Notes under the pieces: model-generated
Database searches by the model: none
What the model saw: only the letters and a program-made list of their open reading frames with translations
Told to the model about the DNA's origin: nothing
In this document: positions 58,755-64,000 of the stretch, piece by piece
Position numbering within the stretch: the first letter of the stretch is position 1
Layout of the letters: each line of letters opens with the position of its first letter
Translations under genes and position numbers: made by a program
NCBI RefSeq assembly: GCF_036924525.1
Contig: NZ_JAZHRU010000001.1
Span: 7,097,001 to 7,161,000 of the forward strand
Source of the DNA: Bradyrhizobium sp. AZCC 1719
GTDB lineage: Bacteria; Pseudomonadota; Alphaproteobacteria; Rhizobiales; Xanthobacteraceae
Length of the DNA stretch: 64,000 nucleotides
Reading direction: 5' to 3'

Positions 58755-60203
58755 TCATTCGAGAATAAAGCCATCTTGGAGCGGTCGCGTAACTTTCGCC
58801 TTCGGCGCCTGACGTCCCGGCGGCGGTGACCCAACCCTGTTCAGCAAAACGCGATCGACGTCGGAGGGTGGCGCGACACGGTCGGTCGGCGCCTGGACGC
58901 GTGTCGCACTGATAGCGGGCCGCACGATGTAAGGCGTAACGATGATGACGAGTTCGGTTTCGTCCTTCTGGAAGTTGCTCGAGCGGAATAGCGCGCCGAG
59001 CACAGGGATATCGCCTAGCCAGGGGAATGCCGAGATATTGGTGCTGAAGCCTTTGCGGATCAGGCCGCCGATCGCAAAGCTTTGCCCGCTTGCGAGTTCA
59101 ACGACCGTATCGGCACGCCGTGTCGCAAGGGCTGGAATGGTAAAGCCATTGATCTGGACCTGGCCGTGACTCGAAATGTCACTGACTTCCGGCTTGACCC
59201 GAACGCTGATCATTTCGCCGGCAAGGACGGTCGGGATGAATTCAAGGCTGACGCCGAAGCGCTTGAATTCGACGCTGAAGCGGTCCAGCCCCTGGGCGAC
59301 CGGTATCGGAAACTCGCCGCCTGCGAGAAAGCTTGCAGGCTCGCCGGAGACCGCAGTGAGGTTCGGTTCCGCCAGAATGGAGACCAGACCCTCGGCTGCG
59401 AGCGCGTCAAGCACGGCGGAGATGTTCGTACCTCCAGCGCTAAATCCGACAAAGGCAGAACCGGCTCCCGTTGGCGATCGGATAAGTTGTCCCGCCGGAC
59501 CAACGGCAGTTCGGCCATTCACGAGACCGAAACGGAAACCTCCCGTCTCGGCGGTCGCGTTGAGATTGAAACCGAACTCCTTGGCGGCGTTTCTGGCCAC
59601 TTCCGCGACCCGTACCTGGAGATTAACCTGCAATGCGCCGGCTACGCGCAGTCTGTTGGTGATGATGGCACCCTGCCCCAGGAATTGCGCCGTAATCGAT
59701 TTTGCGCTTTCCGCAACGTCGGCACTGGGTACGGTGCCGCTCAACACCGCACCGTTCGGCGTGTAGGACACCTGGATCGCATAGTCGCCGACCTCGTTGC
59801 GGAGCATTTCGCGCAGGTCCTTGATCGGCTGGGTAACAACGACTTCGTATTCGGCGATTGCCTGCTGGTTGTCGTCGAGCGCGAAGAAGCTCGTTCGACC
59901 GGGCTTCTTCCCGAAGATAAAGGCCGCGTCGTTGGAGGGTGTCTGGATATCGGCAATGGCAGGATCGGCGACAAAGATCGTCTTCGCCGGCTGCGACAGC
60001 CGTATCGTCTGGCCGCGCGCCACATCCAGACGAATTTGGCCACGATCGGCCACGCCGGTCGTCGCATCCCGCATCGCTGCCTTGCGCAAGGGAACCATGC
60101 GCACGGACGGCTGTTCAGCCGCCAATACGTTGCTGCCGGAAGCGCCAACGAGAACGCACAGCAACAATATCCAGGATCTTGTTGGTCGAAGCTTCAACGG
60201 CAC
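58755..60203 (-). CDS. CpaC/RcpA-type secretin, probable outer-membrane pore of the T3SS
   Basis: A 482-residue secretin. It has a signal peptide (SWILLLCVLVGASGSNVLAA), a pilus/T2SS-T3SS N-domain (LDVARGQTIRLSQPAKTIFV), a BON-like domain (PNGAVLSGTVPSADVAESAK) and the secretin barrel (EGLVSILAEPNLTAVSGEPA, SFLAGGEFPIPVAQG, and GLIRKGFSTNISAFPWLGDI with PVLGALFRSS). The end TELVIIVTPYIVRPA is the standard secretin finish. It is a closer match to CpaC of Tad systems than to a typical T3SS secretin. Its place in the T3SS cluster with a separate RhcC1-like N-part suggests it acts as RhcC2. The start codon is GTG. Confidence 0.9.
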   Translation of the reverse strand: MPLKLRPTRSWILLLCVLVGASGSNVLAAEQPSVRMVPLRKAAMRDATTGVADRGQIRLDVARGQTIRLSQPAKTIFVADPAIADIQTPSNDAAFIFGKKPGRTSFFALDDNQQAIAEYEVVVTQPIKDLREMLRNEVGDYAIQVSYTPNGAVLSGTVPSADVAESAKSITAQFLGQGAIITNRLRVAGALQVNLQVRVAEVARNAAKEFGFNLNATAETGGFRFGLVNGRTAVGPAGQLIRSPTGAGSAFVGFSAGGTNISAVLDALAAEGLVSILAEPNLTAVSGEPASFLAGGEFPIPVAQGLDRFSVEFKRFGVSLEFIPTVLAGEMISVRVKPEVSDISSHGQVQINGFTIPALATRRADTVVELASGQSFAIGGLIRKGFSTNISAFPWLGDIPVLGALFRSSNFQKDETELVIIVTPYIVRPAISATRVQAPTDRVAPPSDVDRVLLNRVGSPPPGRQAPKAKVTRPLQDGFILE

Positions 60204-60430
60204 TTGTCGCCGGCCTTTTCGGAATTACGCAGTGCGGGGCATCGTGAGGTCGACTTTGACTCCTGGCGCTCGGTTGAGCTTCAGGCACGCTCTCCAAGAT
60301 CCCGACTGAGTGAAGTGCGTGGAGCTTCGGATTGCATGATTTATTCTAATCATCGATCGCAGCGCGGTCAGCACACGCCGCGCATCAGACGTTGCAAATG
60401 AAACAACATGTGGTCGGCACAACACACTTA

Positions 60431-60452
60431 CATCAAAGCCGCCTCTTTGATG
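60431..60452. terminator. Hairpin after the response-regulator gene
   Basis: Perfect inverted repeat CATCAAAG - 6 bases - CTTTGATG, 38 bases beyond the stop of the response-regulator gene (minus strand). On that strand it is followed by a T/G-rich stretch. It may be a terminator or a protein-binding site between the regulator and the secretin gene. Nothing else is supported in 60204-60490. Confidence 0.45.
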
Positions 60453-60490
60453 CCACGCTCGTGTCATCGAAGTGAATCGTTACCATCACA

Positions 60491-61225
60491 TCAGGCTCGA
60501 GACACTTCCGAGCTCTTGCCGCCTGCATGCGTCGTGTCGGAAACGGCTGGCCGTGCGAGTTCGAGAATGTAGCCGATGCCGCGGTCCGTTCTGATCGAAA
60601 CCGTTGCTCCCGATTTCGAAAGGTGAGTCCTCAGCCGGTAAATGCCGACTTCCAGCGCATTGGAAGAAACCTCATTGTCATAGCTGAACAGGCTCTCTTC
60701 CAGCGCGGCCTTTGGAACCACGCGCCCGAACCGGCGCATCAACACCTCAAGCAGGCAGATCTCGCGCCGCGGCACCTTGACCGAGGCGCCGTTGATCCAC
60801 ACCTGCCGCCCGGCGGGGTCGAACTCGACATTGCCCGCGCGCATCACAGGTCCAAACGCAGTGGTCGGTCGCCGCAACACGGCGCGCAGTCGCGCGATCA
60901 GCTCATCCATGTTGACCGGCTTGAGGATGTAGTCGTCGGCGCCCCCGTTCAGGCCTTCGACACGATCGTCGACGCTGTCCATTTCCGCTGTCAAGATCAG
61001 CGCAGGCACCGGCCATCCCGACCGCCGCCGGTGGCGAAGCCAATGGAGTCCGTCGCCGTCCGGCAGTTTGCGATCCAAGAGGATCGCGTCATAGGTCACC
61101 ACTGCGACGGATTCCGACGCGTCCTCCAAGGTGCCGACAGAATCCGCAGTGAAGCCGTGAAATTTCAGGATATCGGAGATGACAGCGGCGACCTTCGGCT
61201 CGTCTTCGACCAGGAGCACCCGCAT
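60491..61225 (-). CDS. OmpR/PhoB-type response regulator (candidate T3SS regulator)
   Basis: A 244-residue response regulator. The receiver domain has the acidic pair MRVLLVEDEP, the phosphoacceptor Asp51 in AILLDRKLPDGDGL, and the Lys of ILKPVNMDELIARL. The C-terminal winged helix is of PhoB type (REICLLEVLMRRFGRVVPKA, VGIYRLRTHLSKSGATVSI). The ATG at 61225 has GGAGGAC 6 bases upstream. It lies beside the T3SS secretin and a histidine kinase. TtsI, the activator at tts boxes, is a response-regulator-type protein in this position in rhizobia, so this gene is the natural candidate for reading the tts-like boxes found here. The phosphoacceptor Asp is present. Confidence 0.9.
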   Translation of the reverse strand: MRVLLVEDEPKVAAVISDILKFHGFTADSVGTLEDASESVAVVTYDAILLDRKLPDGDGLHWLRHRRRSGWPVPALILTAEMDSVDDRVEGLNGGADDYILKPVNMDELIARLRAVLRRPTTAFGPVMRAGNVEFDPAGRQVWINGASVKVPRREICLLEVLMRRFGRVVPKAALEESLFSYDNEVSSNALEVGIYRLRTHLSKSGATVSIRTDRGIGYILELARPAVSDTTHAGGKSSEVSRA

Positions 61226-61451
61226 CCATTGTCCTCCCAAGGCGACCGCCGCGCCGCCTCAACCGTTTCGACAAGCGAGCACGCAGTCCTAACTGAGCGC
61301 GCATCGTTTGGAGGGCGATGCGGCTGCTGCTTGTGAGGCCGCTTCGCGAACGCGCGCATTCAGCATTTCAAGTGCGTTGAACCTCTTTTGAATGACGTTC
61401 TAATGAAGACACCGCGGCGAAATCCGTTCGCATGCTTGCAGCGGGTACCTG

Positions 61452-63131
61452 TCATGCGGACAGATCAAACAACGTCGGTTCGATTTGAGGTGGAGCCTCC
61501 AATCGCGCCCGTGGAAGATCGAGACAGATTTGAGTTCCACAACCGGGATCGCTTCGAACCGTGACGTTGCCGTTCGACTGCCTGGCGAAATTCCTGACCA
61601 TGCTGAGCCCGAGGCCACTGCCGTTTCCGCCGTTCTTTGTGGTGAAGAATGGCTCGAAGATTTGCTCCGCAACCTCGGCCAACATGCCGACACCGGTATC
61701 GCTCACGACAATGCGGACATATTCCCGCGTCGCCGGATCCTCGCAACCTCGGTCATCCGCCGCACGATAAATATTCTTCACGCAGAGGCTGAGTTGGCCG
61801 CCATCGGGCATCGCATCCCGCGCATTGATCGCCAGATTGACGATGGCGGCTTCGAGCTGCGGCCGATCGACGTAAACGGGCCAGCAGTCCTTGTCGTAGC
61901 TCGTGCGGATCTGAATGTTGGCGCCAAGTGCGCACACCAGCAGGTCCCTGATCGATTCGACGGCTTCGATCACATCGACGACATCGGTCTCGATCGAGCG
62001 GCGACGCACGAAGGCGAGCAGGCGGCCCGTCAACTCGGCGCATGTCTGCGCTCCTTCGAGCGCCGAGCGGAGGCGACGACAGGCGCTGCCGTTGTCGCGA
62101 ATGAGCAGATGAAGCAGATCGAGGTTGCTGATCACCACGCTCAGCATGTTTCTGAAGTCGTGAACGATCCCTCCGGTAAGCCGGCCGACCGCTTCCAGCT
62201 TGCTTGCGTGCAGAAGATCCGTCTCGAGGGATCTTCTGTCGCTGACGTCGAGCCAGAATCCAAAGAGCTCGCGGCTGCCGTCCTTGCGAACCTCACTCAG
62301 GACGGCATGATCAAAAAAGCACTTTTCGGTCCCGTCCGCGCAGCGCCAGCGGTACTCGACGCTCGCGGAGCCCGCCTTTTCGATGTTCGCGAACGCCTGA
62401 ATCACCCGACCGTGTTCTTCGGGGTTGAGTCTGGCCTCCCACAGATTCGGTTGTCTCACGAAATCCGAACTCGAAAAGCCCGACAATCGTCGGATGCTGT
62501 CGTTGGTGAACCGCAAACGTCGCAAACCGGGGCCGCTGGTTGCCGTGTATAACGCAATCGGCAGCGACTTCAGTACGAGTGATTGGTGTTCCTCGCGATC
62601 ACGCAATCGCTGTTCGGCAAGGATCTTTTCCTTCAGAATGCGCCGGTTCTCCAGCAGTAACCGCTTTTCCTGCTCGGCAAGCCAGCGTACCTGCTCGGTC
62701 TTTCGATGTAGATCGATGAGGATGTCGACCTTCGAGCGGAGAACCGTCGGATTGATCGGCCTGAAGACGTAGTCGACCCCGCCGGCAGCATAGTCGTTTG
62801 CGATCCTCAGTTCGTCGTCGCCGCAAGCCGCGACAAAAATGATGAAAGCCTGCGACGGGCGACGATCCGCCTTTATGCGCGCGGCCACTTGAAACCCGTC
62901 AAGGTCAGGCATGTGAACATCAAGAACGACAACCGCAACGTCGTCCTGGCGGACGCGGCTCAGCACTTCCGACCCGAATTGCGCCTGGATGACCTCACGA
63001 TCAGGAGCCGCCAGGATCGCCTCCAACGCTATCAAATTCCGCGGATCTTCGTCGGCGATCAGAATCTTTGGTCTCGCGACCGGATCGTTTGCTTGATGCG
63101 GTGTCCGTGGCGCCAGGGCTTCGGTCAGCAT
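61452..63131 (-). CDS. REC-PAS-histidine kinase hybrid sensor
   Basis: A 559-residue cytoplasmic hybrid. An N-terminal receiver domain (PKILIADEDPRNLIALEAIL; phosphoacceptor Asp71 in VVVLDVHMPD) is followed by a PAS domain (SLPIALYTATSGPGLRRLRF). Next comes HisKA with the phospho-His in GRLTGGIVHDFRNMLSVVIS, and then a HATPase with NLAINARDAMPDGG, DTGVGM and GSGLGLSMVRNFAR. A C-terminal tail of about 15 residues follows. There is no membrane segment, so the signal is internal. It could phosphorylate the adjacent PhoB-type regulator. The ATG at 63131 was chosen; an ATG at 63257 would add 42 residues of unusual composition. Confidence 0.9.
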   Translation of the reverse strand: MLTEALAPRTPHQANDPVARPKILIADEDPRNLIALEAILAAPDREVIQAQFGSEVLSRVRQDDVAVVVLDVHMPDLDGFQVAARIKADRRPSQAFIIFVAACGDDELRIANDYAAGGVDYVFRPINPTVLRSKVDILIDLHRKTEQVRWLAEQEKRLLLENRRILKEKILAEQRLRDREEHQSLVLKSLPIALYTATSGPGLRRLRFTNDSIRRLSGFSSSDFVRQPNLWEARLNPEEHGRVIQAFANIEKAGSASVEYRWRCADGTEKCFFDHAVLSEVRKDGSRELFGFWLDVSDRRSLETDLLHASKLEAVGRLTGGIVHDFRNMLSVVISNLDLLHLLIRDNGSACRRLRSALEGAQTCAELTGRLLAFVRRRSIETDVVDVIEAVESIRDLLVCALGANIQIRTSYDKDCWPVYVDRPQLEAAIVNLAINARDAMPDGGQLSLCVKNIYRAADDRGCEDPATREYVRIVVSDTGVGMLAEVAEQIFEPFFTTKNGGNGSGLGLSMVRNFARQSNGNVTVRSDPGCGTQICLDLPRARLEAPPQIEPTLFDLSA

Positions 63132-63568
63132 TCTTCGCAGCCCCAACCGGAAACAATGCAGGATAACTCGACCGAACGCCGAACCGCGAAGACCGGATCG
63201 ATTAGCAGTGCGGGGTTGCGAACGATCACGATGACGGCCGATTTCAGAAAGCGACATCTTCGCTCGATAACTCTGTCCATCAATCGTGGAGAGAATAAGA
63301 TCATTCGTTAGCAGAGCGCATTTTCGAGCCGCTCAAACCCCGGGTTGCTGGCGCTTGGAGTAATCGCGACGCGCACCTTTGGTTCCGGCGCTTAACGAGC
63401 AGAGCGCGAAAAACGCATTTTGAAATTTGTGACAGATTTTTTCGCGAGCACGCATCTCGTTGACGAGGTTGGTCAGCTTCGCGTCAGGAAAGTCGGCAAT
63501 GTATTTGGCAAGGCTCTCGCATCATGCCGCGGCTTCGATCGCCCCGCGGCGCAGACGTTGACGCGTCT
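63132..63568. other. 437-base region upstream of the kinase gene
   Basis: No gene is supported, apart from a possible 42-codon extension of the kinase (63132-63257). It contains a GTCAGCTT-like half site at about 63472 on the plus strand with no gene downstream, and a hairpin at 63526-63550. Confidence 0.5.
63526..63550. terminator. Hairpin after the HlyD-type adaptor gene
   Basis: Inverted repeat GCCGCGG - 11-base loop - CCGCGGC, 18 bases beyond the adaptor stop codon on the minus strand. It is GC-rich but without a T-run, so it is a tentative terminator. Confidence 0.4.
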
Positions 63569-64000
63569 CTAACGTTCGCGAAATGCACGCGCAACCTGGT
63601 CGTAGAGCGGTTTTGTAAGATAGGACGCCACGGTTCGATCGTTCGTTTTGATGAACGCCTCAACCGGCATTCCCGGCACCATCTTGACATCGCCCAGCCG
63701 GCTAATTTCCGCCGGCTCGATTGCAATCCTCGCCGTATAGTACGTGGCACCCGTGCGGGGTTCGGTCGTGACATCGGCAGATACGCGACTGACGGTGCCA
63801 TTTATTTCCGGCGTAGTGCGCTGGCTGAATGCAGAAAACCGAAGAAATGCAAGCTGGCCGACGCGTACCTGGTCGATATCTTGTGGTGCGATCCTCGCCT
63901 CTACCGTCAAACGATCGGTCGCCGGCACAATCAGCATCAGTTGTTCACCTGCGGTAATGACGCCGCCGACGGTGTGAACGTTCAATTCGTGAACCGTGCC
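63569..64000 (-). CDS. HlyD-family type I secretion membrane-fusion protein (C-terminal part, cut by window edge)
   Basis: The frame is open from base 64000 to the TAG at 63569-63571: 143 codons and no start within the window, so only the C-terminus is seen. The visible part contains TVGGVITAGEQLMLIVPATD, LTVEARIAPQDIDQVRVGQL and VKMVPGMPVEAFIKTNDRTV, the end of a PrsE/HlyD-type adaptor. It ends YLTKPLYDQVARAFRER, typical of this family. It links an ABC exporter to an outer-membrane channel. The exporter would be encoded to the right of the window. Confidence 0.92.
   Translation of the reverse strand, partial: GTVHELNVHTVGGVITAGEQLMLIVPATDRLTVEARIAPQDIDQVRVGQLAFLRFSAFSQRTTPEINGTVSRVSADVTTEPRTGATYYTARIAIEPAEISRLGDVKMVPGMPVEAFIKTNDRTVASYLTKPLYDQVARAFRER

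Noticed and set aside
58049..58834. Alternative minus-strand frame over the CpaD-like gene
   Set aside because: The other frame has a lipobox, a signal peptide and the CpaD end motif.
63468..63497. GTCAGCTTCGCGTCAGG, a tts-like half site on the plus strand
   Set aside because: No gene lies downstream on that strand, and only the first half fits; it probably occurs by chance.

Overview
The window looks like GC-rich alphaproteobacterial chromosome, most likely Bradyrhizobium or a close relative. The reasons are the rhizobial-type type III secretion (T3SS) gene order, tts-box-like promoters, a NopE-like DUF1521 effector candidate, many Bug/TctC and Liv-type solute receptors, and a GreA-like protein and small proteins that I recognise as typical of that genus. 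No rRNA, tRNA, IS element or CRISPR array was seen.

Left part (about 1-27.8 kb) is an uptake and catabolism region. It holds a branched-chain-type ABC receptor (cut by the left edge), an enoyl-CoA hydratase/ADP-forming acyl-CoA synthetase pair, a Bug receptor and a TetR regulator. Three copies of the palindrome GACCGATCGGTC lie in the two promoter regions of that block. An SMP-30 lactonase, a LysR regulator, a flavin-dependent monooxygenase with its flavin reductase, a HerA-like ATPase and a GreA-like protein follow. A second block (13.6-27.8 kb) has a lactonase-like metallo-hydrolase, two carboxymuconolactone-decarboxylase-like proteins, two MmgE/PrpD proteins, a beta-hydroxyacid dehydrogenase, an SDR, a GntR regulator, a second Bug receptor, and a Liv transporter with a fused LivM-LivG subunit and two tandem receptors. 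Together they look like import and breakdown of an unidentified organic acid.

Middle part (27.9-41 kb, all minus strand) is the most unusual. A 534-residue protein with a LysM domain and 44 regularly spaced cysteines (C-x-x-D/N/K) is coupled by overlaps and short gaps to a 166-residue unknown protein, a radical SAM/SPASM enzyme and a 303-residue unknown protein. This looks like a peptide-modification (RiPP-like) operon with an exceptionally large repetitive substrate. Next to it are a 1171-residue LysM protein, a NopE-like protein with the GDPH self-cleavage motif, and a candidate toxin/immunity pair. Four of these units have tts-box-like elements upstream, so they are candidate T3SS substrates or co-regulated products.

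Right part (41-64 kb) is the T3SS. Minus-strand genes encode sctV, two TPR proteins, sctD, two small Gly-rich candidate secreted proteins and an N-terminal (RhcC1/NolW-like) secretin piece. A divergent plus-strand operon encodes sctI-J-K-L-N-O-Q-R-S-T-U. The secretin barrel seems to come from a Tad-pilus-type CpaC/CpaD pair at 58-60 kb. SctU has RGDG where the NPTH autocleavage motif should be. A PhoB-type response regulator, a REC-PAS-histidine kinase and the end of an HlyD-type adaptor close the window. I saw no SctP, SctW or translocon genes.
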